A DNA stretch of 64,000 bases, taken from NCBI GenBank assembly GCA_900466475.1, contig UBMI01000019.1, positions 152,703 through 216,702 on the forward strand, in the 5' to 3' direction. Origin of the DNA: Hyphomicrobiales bacterium. GTDB taxonomy: Bacteria; Pseudomonadota; Alphaproteobacteria; Rhizobiales; Rhizobiaceae. Each line of letters begins with the position of its first letter. The first letter of the stretch is position 1. Positions 9,223 through 18,012 of this stretch are shown piece by piece. The translations under genes were made by a program, and so were the position numbers. The notes beneath the pieces are model-generated. The model made no database searches, was not told where the DNA came from, and saw only the letters and a list, made by a program, of their open reading frames with translations.

Positions 9223-10131
9223 ATGGATATTCCGGATAGATTTGACCCCGCGCGGATCGACGATGTGTCGTGGCCGGCCTTCAGCTTCATCACCGAGACG
9301 ACATTCGTCGGCGAGTCCGAGCCGCATCGCCACCAGAAGGCGCAGTTGCTCTACGTCATCAGCGGCGTGCTGACGATGAGGGCGGCCGGCGGTGTCTGGA
9401 CGGTGCCGCCGAATTGCGCGCTGTGGATTCCGGGCGGCACCGCCCATAGCGGGCGCGTCTGCGGCCATGTCAGGATCGGCAATCTCTATGTCGACGCGAA
9501 ACTAACCGACGGACTGCAGGACGAATGCGGCATTCTCTTCGTTCAGCCTTTTCTGCGCGAGCTGATCTTTCGGCTGGAGCCGCGCCCCGATAGTCCGGAT
9601 ATCGCGCCCGAACGGCTTAACCGGCTGGTGGGCGTGCTTCTCGATGAACTGCGCGCCGCGCCGCTCGAGCCGATCCACCTGCCGATGCCCGCCGACCGCA
9701 GGCTGCAGCGGCTGACGGAGGCGATGGTCGCCGAGCCCGGCCTGCGCTTCACCATAGACGAATGGGGCGCGCGGGTCGGCGCCAGCAACCGCACGCTCAG
9801 CCGCCTGTTCCAGCGGGAGACGGGCATGTCCTTCATGCGCTGGCGCCAGCAGCTGCATATCGGCGTGGCGCTTCAGCGGCTGGCGGCCGGGCAGCTCGTG
9901 ACCGTGATCGCCGGCGATCTCGGCTATGAAAGCGTCAGCGCCTTCATCGCCATGTTCCGCCGCATGCTCGGAACGACGCCGACGCGCTATTTCAGCGACC
10001 AGATGCCGGCGAGCCAGCACAGGCTGGAAATCACGGCGGACTGGCGCACGGAGCCGGGTGAGCGTGACGGCAGGGATGTTGCCAAGGGGTCGGCATCCAA
10101 TCTGGTACCGTTCAGGCGGGAGCCGAACTGA
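9223..10131 (+). CDS. AraC-family regulator with N-terminal cupin
   Basis: 302 residues. Residues about 20-110 form an AraC-type cupin sensor (SEPHRHQKAQLLYVISG, with the two His of the barrel, then WTVPPNCALWIPGGTAH). The C-terminal third has the double helix-turn-helix of AraC/XylS proteins (GASNRTLSRLFQRETGMSF and the second HTH DLGYESVSAFIAMFRRMLGTTPTRYF). It is a cytoplasmic ligand-responsive regulator; the target is not evident from the neighbours. It converges with the phosphatase gene, 16 bases apart. Confidence 0.9.
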   Translation: MDIPDRFDPARIDDVSWPAFSFITETTFVGESEPHRHQKAQLLYVISGVLTMRAAGGVWTVPPNCALWIPGGTAHSGRVCGHVRIGNLYVDAKLTDGLQDECGILFVQPFLRELIFRLEPRPDSPDIAPERLNRLVGVLLDELRAAPLEPIHLPMPADRRLQRLTEAMVAEPGLRFTIDEWGARVGASNRTLSRLFQRETGMSFMRWRQQLHIGVALQRLAAGQLVTVIAGDLGYESVSAFIAMFRRMLGTTPTRYFSDQMPASQHRLEITADWRTEPGERDGRDVAKGSASNLVPFRREPN

Positions 10132-10147
10132 TATTTCCTAGCGAAGC

Positions 10148-10942
10148 CTAGAACAGCAGATCCACATTGTCATGAGACCGGGTGAGGGGCCGGCCCTCCA
10201 GGAAACGGCATGGACCGGGGCCGGCTGCCGTTGCCTGCAGCACCGAGACATCGCCTGAAGGGCTGATGTGAAGCGCCGACAGGATATTCGTTGCAAAGGC
10301 GCCGGTATCGATGGCAATCCGGTTCGGGAAGACCTCGACGCGTTCGCTCGCGGTGATCGTGTGCCCGTGAACGACGATCTTGCCGAACGAGGCGCTGGCA
10401 TTCAGGAACTCGCCGCGTATCCACATCAGCGCCTGCGCCTCCTGTTCGGCCAGGGCAATGCCGGGCTTCAGGCCGGCATGGACGAGGATGTGGTGGTCGA
10501 GCTCGACATAGCGCTCGGCATCGCGCAGGCATTGCAGGCGTTCGTCTCCGAACCGGCTCCGGATCTCCTCTGCAGTGATGCTTGCCTCAAGGGGCAGGCC
10601 GAAGGAGAGCATGGTCTCGCTGCCTCCGAGGTCTCGCCAGTGGCTGACAAGATCTGCCCGCGCGACCGGGTCCGTCTCGTCGAGGATCAGAAGCGGGATG
10701 GCGTCATGGTTGCCGCATATCAGTTTCGAGCCCGGCCTGTCGCGCAGCGTCCGGATGACGAGATCCAGCGCCCTGAGGCTCTCCGGCCCGCGATCCATGA
10801 TGTCGCCGAGGAAGACGATCCGGTAATCGATCCCTTCGTCACGCGCCTTGCCGGCAATGCCTGAGAGCATCTCCTCCAGCAGGTCGGCGCGACCGTGGAT
10901 ATCGCCGATGGCGAATGTGTGCAGAGAAGCGTTCCCGGTCAT
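10148..10942 (-). CDS. Metallophosphoesterase (PPP-type serine/threonine phosphatase-like)
   Basis: 264 residues with the calcineurin-like metal-site motifs in order: GDIHGRAD near residue 13, GDIMDRGPESL near 46, GNHD near 77 and a late GHT. The spacing matches bacterial PPP-family phosphatases of the PrpA/lambda phosphatase type, which use a di-manganese or Fe/Mn centre. It may act on phosphoproteins or small phosphoesters in the cytoplasm. No kinase partner is adjacent. Confidence 0.88.
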   Translation of the reverse strand: MTGNASLHTFAIGDIHGRADLLEEMLSGIAGKARDEGIDYRIVFLGDIMDRGPESLRALDLVIRTLRDRPGSKLICGNHDAIPLLILDETDPVARADLVSHWRDLGGSETMLSFGLPLEASITAEEIRSRFGDERLQCLRDAERYVELDHHILVHAGLKPGIALAEQEAQALMWIRGEFLNASASFGKIVVHGHTITASERVEVFPNRIAIDTGAFATNILSALHISPSGDVSVLQATAAGPGPCRFLEGRPLTRSHDNVDLLF

Positions 10943-11070
10943 CGATGCCTGGCTCCGTTATGGCATTTGGTATGGCATTGTTCTTGAGCCGCGCCAAGCT
11001 GGAGACCGGGGGAACAGGGCGGGGCGGCCGAAATAGATTTGCGCGATGTTTGCGGGCGATTGCGGTTTGG

Positions 11071-11219
11071 AAAAGACCCCGCCCCAAACCCCTCTCCACA
11101 AGGGAGAGGGGCTTAACGTGCTGCTCCCTTTTTCCTCCACATCTACCGTCTCGGGGGAGAAACGCCGTGCTCAGGGTCAGGCCCTCCCGCTTGTGGGGAG
11201 GGGTTGGGGAGGGTTTTTC
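11071..11219. repeat. Inverted pair of GC-rich intergenic repeat units
   Basis: Two copies of the same unit face each other. The left one, 11071-11112, reads GACCCCGCCCCAAACCCCTC and continues into CCACAAGGGAGAGGGG. The right one, 11181-11219, is its near reverse complement, CCCGCTTGTGGGGAGG then GGTTGGGGAGGGTTTTT. Each half has internal dyad symmetry. A third copy begins at the right window edge (63978-64000). It resembles the dispersed palindromic intergenic repeats common in Rhizobiaceae. It fills most of the 367-bp gap 10943-11309, where I see no gene. Confidence 0.7.
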
Positions 11220-11309
11220 TTTCGGGCTGCAGACCGGACAGAAAGTTCCGCGGGCTCGCCGAGGCCGAACGCCAGCCACAGGTTTAGAAATGCGCCGAAC
11301 CGACGCCGC

Positions 11310-12437
11310 TCACGAGGGTTTTCCGGCCCTCTTGACCAGCCGCCACCGGCCTTGCCCGATCGCCTGGCGATTGGCGATCTTTTCGGGCGCAGTGCCGGTC
11401 AGCACGGCTTTTATGTCGTCGCGCATCTGCGGGAAGACCCGGTAATATTGATGGTTTTGCGGCTCCGATGCAGAAAGCACGGCGCTGACGTCGACGGCCG
11501 ATACCTTGTCGCTGATCGTACCCATATTGTCGGGGCCGTCGGCGCCGAGGCGCGGGCCGTTGAATTTCGTGCCGCTGCTGAGCGTGCTCAGGATCCAGTC
11601 CTTCTCGGAATAGTAGACGGTGATCGACCGGCAGATCCGGGGCAGGAACTTGAACTTGGCGGGATCGTCGAAGGCATCGGCATCCTCGTCGGCGGCGGCC
11701 AGGATCACCTTGTCGAAATAACGGCGGAGCGGCGATGACGGTGCGCCGTCGAGCGAGGTCATGGCGTTGACGGCCGAAAGCGTCGGGGAGGCGGGCTCGG
11801 GCAGTTTCATCAGCGCCTGCAGCGCGTTGCGCATCACATAATTGCCCATGCTGTGGCAGATCAGGTGGATGGCCTGGTCGCAGCGCTCCTCCTCGCTGAG
11901 CTTGTCGACGAAATCGCTGAGGCGGCGCAGGGTTCTGGCGATCGCGATGCCGGATGCCGCCGCCGTCTTGCGGTCATGGGCGTAATCGCCGAAGGGCGTG
12001 GGTATGGGCAGGAGCGAGGCGAGCGACGGCCAGGAGAAGACGAACATGTTGACGTCGAGCCCGTAGAAGGCGCTGAGCCACCCGGCGCGCTCGATGGAAT
12101 CGACGAAACTGTTGCTGAAACCATGGATGAAGGCGATCGTCGGCTTGTTGTCGGCCTTCATCGAGGCGCGGATGGCATCGAAAATCGTGTCGCTGCCAAG
12201 CGTCGGCGCCTCGCCCTCGGCAAAGAGAAGCTGCTGGCTGGCCACGGCGAGCGAGCCCGGCACCATCACATTCGTCTTCCTCGACAGATTGACGTCGACC
12301 TTGGCGCTGCCGTAGCGCACATCGATGCCGCTGGTCGGCCCGAGCTCCGTGCCGAAACCGATGATGCGCTGATGCTGCGGATCGGTGGGATCGAGGAGCG
12401 GCTGGCGATTGGTTGCGAAGTAAACCGTCTTGATCAT
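11310..12437 (-). CDS. DUF900-type alpha/beta hydrolase
   Basis: 375 residues. It starts MIKTVYFATNRQP, a signature of the DUF900 hydrolases, followed by the oxyanion region FIHGFSNSFVDSI and the nucleophile motif ICHSMGNYVM (Ser in G/H-x-S-x-G). The acid and His lie in the C-terminal third (AADEDADAF region). It has no signal peptide and is probably cytoplasmic. Substrates of this family are poorly known. It stands alone, with repeats downstream and a 297-bp AT-rich gap upstream. Confidence 0.85.
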   Translation of the reverse strand: MIKTVYFATNRQPLLDPTDPQHQRIIGFGTELGPTSGIDVRYGSAKVDVNLSRKTNVMVPGSLAVASQQLLFAEGEAPTLGSDTIFDAIRASMKADNKPTIAFIHGFSNSFVDSIERAGWLSAFYGLDVNMFVFSWPSLASLLPIPTPFGDYAHDRKTAAASGIAIARTLRRLSDFVDKLSEEERCDQAIHLICHSMGNYVMRNALQALMKLPEPASPTLSAVNAMTSLDGAPSSPLRRYFDKVILAAADEDADAFDDPAKFKFLPRICRSITVYYSEKDWILSTLSSGTKFNGPRLGADGPDNMGTISDKVSAVDVSAVLSASEPQNHQYYRVFPQMRDDIKAVLTGTAPEKIANRQAIGQGRWRLVKRAGKPS

Positions 12438-12734
12438 GATCTTCTTCGCCTCTCGACGACGCGACCGTGCGGCTGTCGTTGCATGATGAACGCGATAGAA
12501 AGCGGACAGTAAATCCCGCCACGGCTGGCGTATTAATTACGCCGATCCGTGTGGATTTGCAGTATTCAATTTTTCTTTGAATATTTCCTCAAGAATTAGC
12601 TAATGCATTCTAGTGAGGATTGCAACAGGAATCAGGTTATCCCGGAGGGCGTCCGGGAATTCACGTGGTTCCGGCTGATCCATGCGAAGAACCGCTGACG
12701 ATCCACCGACTGGCAGGATAGACGTCGATGAGGA
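12438..12734. other. Intergenic region with two hairpins
   Basis: This gap separates the DUF900 gene from the 3' end of the next minus-strand gene. It contains an AT-rich dyad TATTCAA-N7-TTGAATA (12563-12583) and a GC-rich dyad TCCCGGA-N5-TCCGGGA (12640-12658). The first could belong to the DUF900 promoter; the second could end transcription of the upstream gene, though it has no T-run. I see no open frame here. Confidence 0.4.
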
Positions 12735-14087
12735 TTAGCGCTGCGTTACCGCTTCGGCGGGACACACGCTGCAACTCCTCTCGAGCTTTTCCAAAGCGCC
12801 AGCACCGGCCCAGCTTTCAAAGCCATATGCCTTGACGCGTTGTCTGATGAGGCAGCAGTCGGCGCGACCGGCCAAGGCCGGCTCAAGCGGATAATCGGTC
12901 CAAAACCTTTCTGCAGGCTTCCAGTAGCCCAGAACATCGAGCAGCGACACTCCGAAATAATATTCGTCTGCGTAGGAGTCCCCGTAACCTGGATCGTGCC
13001 GATAGGTGCCGTCCGGGTTCAGAGTGTTTTCGAATGACCAAAGCAACATCTGGCGGATTTCATCGCGGGCCGTCCTGCGCTCCTCCTCGCTCATGTGGGG
13101 CCAGCCGAACTTGAAGATTGAGGCGACATCATAGAGGTTGTGGTTGGTAAACTTCCCACCGCTGCGCCACCCGAAGGGATAGGGATCGTCCTTGATGGCA
13201 AGCGTCGTCCTGATGATCTGCGGCCAATGATCCACTTCGCCCTTGCTGTATCGCACGACATGAAATGTTATGCTGAGATCGGTGGTCTTGCGTATCTTGC
13301 CATCGATGACGTACCAGGCCCCCCAATAGCCAGTTGCGGTATCCTGTGAGCCGTGGATAAAAAACCATGCAGCCTCGCGTGCTTCATCCCAGTCTATGCT
13401 TTCGTCGAGCGCTACGTAGCCGGAAAGTATATCCTGGAGATCACGCTTGTAAGCTGCCGTCGAGTAACTCGTCATCAAGCTGCTTAGCTCGCCGCGGTTG
13501 TCGATGCCGGTGTTTTCGATGTCCGAAATCAGCAGGCTCTGCAGATAGTTGATGAGTTCACGGCCGGTGCGCAGCCTCGGGCGCAAACGATAGTGAGGGG
13601 GTTCCCCCTGGCTTGTGAGAAGGCCGATCGCCGTTGCCGTCGCGCCTACTCGCATGAACCATTGATCGTAGCAGAGTCCCCAGAAGCCATCGACCGGCGA
13701 TTGCTCGCTGGCAAAGTTCTGGTCTTTATCCTGTAAGCTCCGCTCGATGCGCTCCAGCTTGTCCTCCAGCGCATTCCAGTTTGCCGTGTAGCCGAGCAGC
13801 CACTTTGCCTCGAGATACAGTTGCTCCGAGCATTGCAGAGTGTTGCCCGCAGCTTGTTCGGCAGCGATCCCGGCCGCGAGTGCTTCGAGGCGCTCCGCAT
13901 AGTGCTGACGCCGTTCTCGATAATTGGGGTCAAACGCCTCGAACTCGCGAACAATGATGTCTCGCATGCCGTCCTGGTCCGCGAGCGCGACTGAGGGGAA
14001 GCCGCAGAAAATTGCAACCCCCGAAAGCGCCAGCAGCATCTGCCGAAACCCTGCAGCAATGCGGCGACTCCACCGCGCATGTGCCAT
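12735..14087 (-). CDS. Exported protein of unknown function, about 450 residues
   Basis: The ATG at 14087 sits directly behind GGAGGAGACA, so the upstream in-frame GTG (14099) is not the start. A Sec signal peptide (MLLALSGVAIFCGFPSVALA, cleaved near residue 35) precedes a helical mature protein rich in Trp and Tyr, with charged helices such as LEDKLERIERSLQDKD. Four Cys lie near the C-terminus (DCCLIRQ, SCSVCP). The spaced Trp-rich helices suggest an alpha/alpha-toroid fold, as in polysaccharide lyases, but I see no catalytic motif. Function unknown. Confidence 0.7.
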   Translation of the reverse strand: MAHARWSRRIAAGFRQMLLALSGVAIFCGFPSVALADQDGMRDIIVREFEAFDPNYRERRQHYAERLEALAAGIAAEQAAGNTLQCSEQLYLEAKWLLGYTANWNALEDKLERIERSLQDKDQNFASEQSPVDGFWGLCYDQWFMRVGATATAIGLLTSQGEPPHYRLRPRLRTGRELINYLQSLLISDIENTGIDNRGELSSLMTSYSTAAYKRDLQDILSGYVALDESIDWDEAREAAWFFIHGSQDTATGYWGAWYVIDGKIRKTTDLSITFHVVRYSKGEVDHWPQIIRTTLAIKDDPYPFGWRSGGKFTNHNLYDVASIFKFGWPHMSEEERRTARDEIRQMLLWSFENTLNPDGTYRHDPGYGDSYADEYYFGVSLLDVLGYWKPAERFWTDYPLEPALAGRADCCLIRQRVKAYGFESWAGAGALEKLERSCSVCPAEAVTQR

Positions 14088-14319
14088 TGTCTCCTCCACA
14101 TTCGCCAGGTGGTCCCGTTGCGCTGCGACGACGGCTAGCCGCTTGGCTTTCGCGGAACTCCCACGCGTAGCTGTGCCAGATTTGCGTTCGATGACGTTAA
14201 GCGGAGATTATACTTCCAGCCCATGAAAAGAGGAAGATTTTACGACGGCGGGCGCAAAGCTCCCCGAGGATATGGAGAAGTGAGTTGACGGCGAATGCAG
14301 CCGATATTCGCGATCACCC

Positions 14320-15216
14320 TCACACCAGCGACCGCCTCGCCACCTCGATCACCGTCCGCGTCAGGCCCGCAAGCCGGTCCGCGGCGAGCCGGCTGATCTG
14401 CCAGTAGAGGACGACATCGAGAGGCGTGTCCGCAATCAACTCGACGAGGCGGCCGGCCTTGATGTGGGCCTGCGTCAACTGGGTCGGGTTCATGCCCCAG
14501 CCCATGCCGAGCAGGGCAGCATCGAGAAAGCCCTGTGTGGCCGGCAGCCAGTGGGTCGGCACGTTGGCGTCGGTCTTGAGCGTGCGGCGGATCCATTGCG
14601 CCTGCAGGCGGTCCTTCTGGTTGAAGGTGAAGGAAGGGGCGCGGGCTAGTGCTTCCGGGGTGACGCCGTCGGGGAAATAGCGGCGCACGAATTCGGGGCT
14701 GGCGGCGGCGTGGTAGCGCAGCGCGCCGAGCGAGTAGCGGCGGCAGCCGGCGACCGGCTTTTCCATGCTGGTCACGGCGGCGATGACGCGGCCGCGCTCC
14801 AGCCATTCGGCGGTGTGGTCCTGATCCTCGATGGAGATGTTGAGCAGGTAGTTCGAGCTTTTCGAGAATTCGGCCATCGCCTCCAGAAACCAGGCGCCGA
14901 GGCTGTCGGCGCTGGTGGCGATCTGCAGCGTGACGCGCTGTTCGGGATTGTCGCGGTCGCTCAGCGCCGGCAGGTGCTCCAGCAATTCGCTTTCGAGCAT
15001 GCCGACATTTTCCATGTGCCGGCAGAGCCAGTCGCCCTTTTCCGTTGCCGTGCACGGCGTTGCGCGCACGACGAGGGCGGCACCGACGCGCTCTTCCAGC
15101 TGCTTGATGCGCTGGGAGACGGCAGAGGGCGTGACGTTCAGGATGGCGGCGGCCCTTTCGAAGCTGCCGGTCTGGACCACGGCAAGCAGGACACGAAGGG
15201 CAGGATAATCGATCAT
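14320..15216 (-). CDS. ArgP/LysG-family LysR regulator of basic amino acid export
   Basis: 298 residues. It starts MIDYPALRVLLAVVQTGSFERAA with the HTH at about residues 5-60 (VTPSAVSQRIKQLEERVG), closely like ArgP (IciA) and LysG. It also has the ArgP-type end of the HTH domain, VVRATPCTATEKG. LysG and ArgP sense lysine/arginine and switch on a divergent LysE/ArgO exporter. Here the divergent gene is a LysE homologue 100 bp away, so the functional pair is well supported. Confidence 0.92.
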   Translation of the reverse strand: MIDYPALRVLLAVVQTGSFERAAAILNVTPSAVSQRIKQLEERVGAALVVRATPCTATEKGDWLCRHMENVGMLESELLEHLPALSDRDNPEQRVTLQIATSADSLGAWFLEAMAEFSKSSNYLLNISIEDQDHTAEWLERGRVIAAVTSMEKPVAGCRRYSLGALRYHAAASPEFVRRYFPDGVTPEALARAPSFTFNQKDRLQAQWIRRTLKTDANVPTHWLPATQGFLDAALLGMGWGMNPTQLTQAHIKAGRLVELIADTPLDVVLYWQISRLAADRLAGLTRTVIEVARRSLV

Positions 15217-15233
15217 GGGTAAGCTGTGCTTAA

Positions 15234-15262
15234 TTGACGTAAGGATGATTAATTAGCCTAAT
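15234..15262 (+). promoter_or_regulatory. Candidate promoter of the lysE-like operon
   Basis: TTGACG (15234-15239) and CCTAAT (15257-15262) are separated by 17 bases, a good sigma-70-type arrangement with transcription towards the LysE-type gene at 15317. It lies in the 100-bp gap shared with the divergent ArgP/LysG-type regulator, where the regulator would be expected to bind. Confidence 0.5.
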
Positions 15263-15282
15263 CCGGTCGATCGGTCTACGGA

Positions 15283-15297
15283 GCGTTGCAACAACGC
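15283..15297. promoter_or_regulatory. Perfect 15-bp palindrome in the lysE leader
   Basis: GCGTTG-CAA-CAACGC is a perfect inverted repeat (6-bp arms, 3-bp centre) located 20 bases before the ATG of the LysE-type gene and downstream of its candidate promoter. In mRNA it would form a short hairpin just above the ribosome binding site; as DNA it could be an operator. Confidence 0.4.
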
Positions 15298-15316
15298 GAC
15301 GGAACCCTCTGATATC

Positions 15317-15925
15317 ATGGACATCTCGACCTATTTCACCGGCATGGTGGCCGGCCTCAGCCTGATCGTGGCGATCGGCGCGCAGAACGCCTTCATCCTG
15401 CGCCAGGGCTTGCGCAACGAATATGTCTTTGCCGTCTGCCTTGCCTGCGCGCTTTCGGATGCGATCCTGATCGTCATCGGCGTCACCAGCCTGGCGCAGG
15501 CGGTGAAGCTCATGCCCTTTCTCGATCCGGTCATGCGTTATGGCGGGGCGGCGTTCCTCATCTGGTATGGGGCGAAAAGCCTCTATTCGGCGGTCTGGTC
15601 TTCGGGCGCGCTGCAGGTTGCAAACGGGGCAGGGGCAAGCTTCGGCAAGACCATGGCCATGTGCCTGGCGCTGACCTGGCTCAATCCGCATGTCTATCTC
15701 GATACGGTGATCCTGCTCGGCACGATCTCGACGCGTTTTGCCGGCCATCAGGCCGCCTTTGCCGCGGGGGCGGCGAGCAGCTCCTTCCTGTTCTTCTTTT
15801 CTCTGGGATATGGTGCGGCCTGGCTTCGTCCCATCTTTTCACGGCCGGTTTCCTGGCGCATTCTCGAAACCATCATCGCTTGCGTGATGTGGCTGATCGC
15901 GTTCAAGCTCCTGAACGGCATGTGA
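15317..15925 (+). CDS. LysE/ArgO-family basic amino acid exporter
   Basis: 202 residues, about six membrane segments. The start matches the family: YFTGMVAGLSLIVAIGAQNAFILRQGL, including the conserved GAQNAFVLRQG motif of LysE/ArgO. A later WLNPHVYLDT is also a family hallmark. It exports lysine/arginine-type amino acids in known members. The divergent LysG/ArgP-type gene supports this role. It is followed by a second LysE-superfamily gene 39 bases downstream. Confidence 0.93.
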   Translation: MDISTYFTGMVAGLSLIVAIGAQNAFILRQGLRNEYVFAVCLACALSDAILIVIGVTSLAQAVKLMPFLDPVMRYGGAAFLIWYGAKSLYSAVWSSGALQVANGAGASFGKTMAMCLALTWLNPHVYLDTVILLGTISTRFAGHQAAFAAGAASSSFLFFFSLGYGAAWLRPIFSRPVSWRILETIIACVMWLIAFKLLNGM

Positions 15926-15964
15926 CGGCCGCATACGCGCCAATCACGACCTTGGGAAACCAGA

Positions 15965-16600
15965 ATGACCGTCGATCCGCATCACCTTGCCCTTGTCTTC
16001 ACCGCCTATATCATCGCCGCAGCCAGCCCCGGTCCCAGCAATATGCGCATCATGGGTGTCGCCATGCATCAGGGGCGCCAGTCGGCGCTGATGATTGCCG
16101 CAGGCGTCGTCAGCGGCTCGCTCTTCTGGGGCTCGATGGCGGCAACAGGGGTTTCGGCCGTTCTGGCGCAATATGCGCAGGCGCTCGTTGTCCTGAAGAT
16201 AGCCGGCGGGCTTTACCTCCTGTTCCTCGCCTACAAGGCCGGCAAATCCGCCATGACCTCGGATGCGAAGCAGGGCAGGCCGCTCGATGCCCTCAAGCCG
16301 GCCTCGGGTTTCAGCCTCTATCGCCGCGGCCTGCTGATGCACCTGACCAACCCGAAGGCGCTGCTCGGCTGGATCGCGACCATGACGCTTGGTCTCGGCC
16401 CGGGCGCGACGCCGGCGACCGTCGCCGTCATCCTTGCAGGCTGCGCCATTCTCAGCATCACGATCTTCTGCGGTTATGCGCTGGTCTTCTCCACCGCGCC
16501 GATGATCCGCATGTATCGCCATGCGCGGCGCTGGATCGAGGGCACGCTGGCGCTTGTCTTCGGCGCCGCCGGCATGAAGCTCCTGCTGTCACGCGCATAA
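15965..16600 (+). CDS. LysE/RhtB-family transporter
   Basis: 211 residues with about six hydrophobic segments. The N-terminus has the RhtB signature (FTAYIIAAASPGPSNMRIMGVAMHQGRQSALMIAAG), and LTNPKALLGWIA appears near the middle. RhtB proteins export neutral amino acids such as homoserine or threonine in known cases. It sits between the LysE-type gene and a DapA-family gene (14-base gap downstream), so the three probably form one transcript. Confidence 0.9.
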   Translation: MTVDPHHLALVFTAYIIAAASPGPSNMRIMGVAMHQGRQSALMIAAGVVSGSLFWGSMAATGVSAVLAQYAQALVVLKIAGGLYLLFLAYKAGKSAMTSDAKQGRPLDALKPASGFSLYRRGLLMHLTNPKALLGWIATMTLGLGPGATPATVAVILAGCAILSITIFCGYALVFSTAPMIRMYRHARRWIEGTLALVFGAAGMKLLLSRA

Positions 16601-16614
16601 GAAGGAAATTCCCG

Positions 16615-17517
16615 ATGCCGCTTTTCCATGGCCTTTCCGCCTTTCCGATCACGCCGGCTGATGCCTCGGGCATTGTCGATACCGGCGCGCTCGCCACGTT
16701 GCTCGGCCGCATTGAGGCCGCGGGCGCAGATTCCATCGGGTTGCTCGGCAGCACCGGCGCCTATGCCTTCCTGTCGCGCCAGGAGCGGCGCCGGGCGGTG
16801 GAAGCGGCCATGTCTGCCGTCGGCGGCAAGATCCCTGTCATCGTCGGTGTCGGCGCGCTCCGGACGGATGAGGCGCAGGCGCTCGCCAGGGATGCGCGGG
16901 AGCTTGGGGCGGATGGCCTGCTGCTCGCGCCGGTCTCCTATACGCCGCTCACCGATGACGAGGTCTACGAGCATTTTGCTGCTGTCGCCGATGCCGGGCA
17001 GCTGCCGCTCTGCATCTACAACAATCCGGGCACGACGAAATTCACCTTCAGCGCCGAGCTGATCGCCCGGCTTGCCAGGCTTGGCACCGTCAAGGCGGTG
17101 AAGATGCCGCTGCCGGCCAATGGCGATATTGCAGGCGAGATCAAAAGTCTCCGTACGGTGACGCCGGATGGTTTCGCGCTCGGCTATAGCGGCGACTGGA
17201 TTGCGGCGGATGCGCTGCTCGCAGGCGCCGATGGCTGGTACAGCGTCGTTGCGGGTCTGCTGCCCGCCGAGGCGCTGAAGCTGACGAGGGCCGCGCAGGC
17301 AGGTGACACCACGGAGGCGGGACGCATCAACGATGCCTTCGCGCCGCTCTGGGCGCTGTTCAAGGAATTCGGCAGTTTCCGTGTCATGTATACGATTGCC
17401 GATCTCATCGGCATCGGCCGGTTTTCGCCGCCGCGCCCGGTGCTCGGCCTTGCCGAGGCCGCACGTGGGCGGGTGCGCGAGGCGCTTGACAGCCTTGGTG
17501 CGGCAGTCGGCCGGTAG
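16615..17517 (+). CDS. DapA-family aldolase/lyase (DHDPS-like)
   Basis: 300 residues starting at ATG 16615 after AAGGAAA; a longer frame running back to 15661 is only open space over the upstream genes. The TIM-barrel DHDPS/NAL family motifs are present: Tyr in IYNNPGTTKF (near residue 138) and the Schiff-base Lys in VKAVKMPLP (near 162). The pyruvate-binding loop reads LLGSTGAYAFL, not the GTTGES of true dihydrodipicolinate synthase. It may act on another 2-oxoacid. It is co-directional with two amino acid exporters. Confidence 0.88.
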   Translation: MPLFHGLSAFPITPADASGIVDTGALATLLGRIEAAGADSIGLLGSTGAYAFLSRQERRRAVEAAMSAVGGKIPVIVGVGALRTDEAQALARDARELGADGLLLAPVSYTPLTDDEVYEHFAAVADAGQLPLCIYNNPGTTKFTFSAELIARLARLGTVKAVKMPLPANGDIAGEIKSLRTVTPDGFALGYSGDWIAADALLAGADGWYSVVAGLLPAEALKLTRAAQAGDTTEAGRINDAFAPLWALFKEFGSFRVMYTIADLIGIGRFSPPRPVLGLAEAARGRVREALDSLGAAVGR

Positions 17518-17598
17518 AGCATTTCCGCTGCCGGAATTGCTCCAGCCAGGGGGAGTGCTCTCCAAGGCGCGGAGTGATAGCCACGGGCCGGGCCGCGG

Positions 17599-17949
17599 CT
17601 ATGCCCGCAGGATCTTCTCCATCGCCTTTCCCCTGGCGAGCTCATCGACCAGCTTGTCCAGGTAGCGGATCTCCCGCATGGTCGGCTCCTCGATCTCTTC
17701 GACGCGCACGCCGCAGACGACACCAGATATCAGCGACCGGGACGGGTTCATCGCCGGCGCCTGCGCAAAGAAATCCTCGAAGCTGGTTTTCTGCGCCAGC
17801 TGATCGTCCAGGCTCTTCGGGCTGTGCCCCGTCAGCCAGCAGATGATCTCATCGACCTCCGCTTTGGTGCGGCCCTTCTTCTCGGCCTTGGCGACATAGT
17901 GAGGGTAAACGCTTGCGACGCTGACCGAATAGATACGATGTTTCGTCAT
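17599..17949 (-). CDS. DUF2200-family protein
   Basis: 116 residues. It matches the DUF2200 family along its length: MTKHRIYSVSVASVYPHYVAKAEKKGRTKAEVD, then WLTGHS and a C-terminal YLDKLVDELARGK. Family function is unknown. It is a soluble single-domain protein. It lies between the convergent DapA-type gene and a Tat-exported metallohydrolase on the same strand, with 60 bases to the latter. Confidence 0.88.
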   Translation of the reverse strand: MTKHRIYSVSVASVYPHYVAKAEKKGRTKAEVDEIICWLTGHSPKSLDDQLAQKTSFEDFFAQAPAMNPSRSLISGVVCGVRVEEIEEPTMREIRYLDKLVDELARGKAMEKILRA

Positions 17950-18012
17950 GCCTCCTCCCTGACGGCGGGCATCTCGCGACAGCGCCGACAGCTTTGCCGT
18001 TGCGCGATCTTC

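Noticed and set aside
15661..16614. Upstream extension of the DapA-family frame
   Set aside because: The frame is open back to 15661, but it overlaps the two exporter genes; the SD and family start support ATG 16615.
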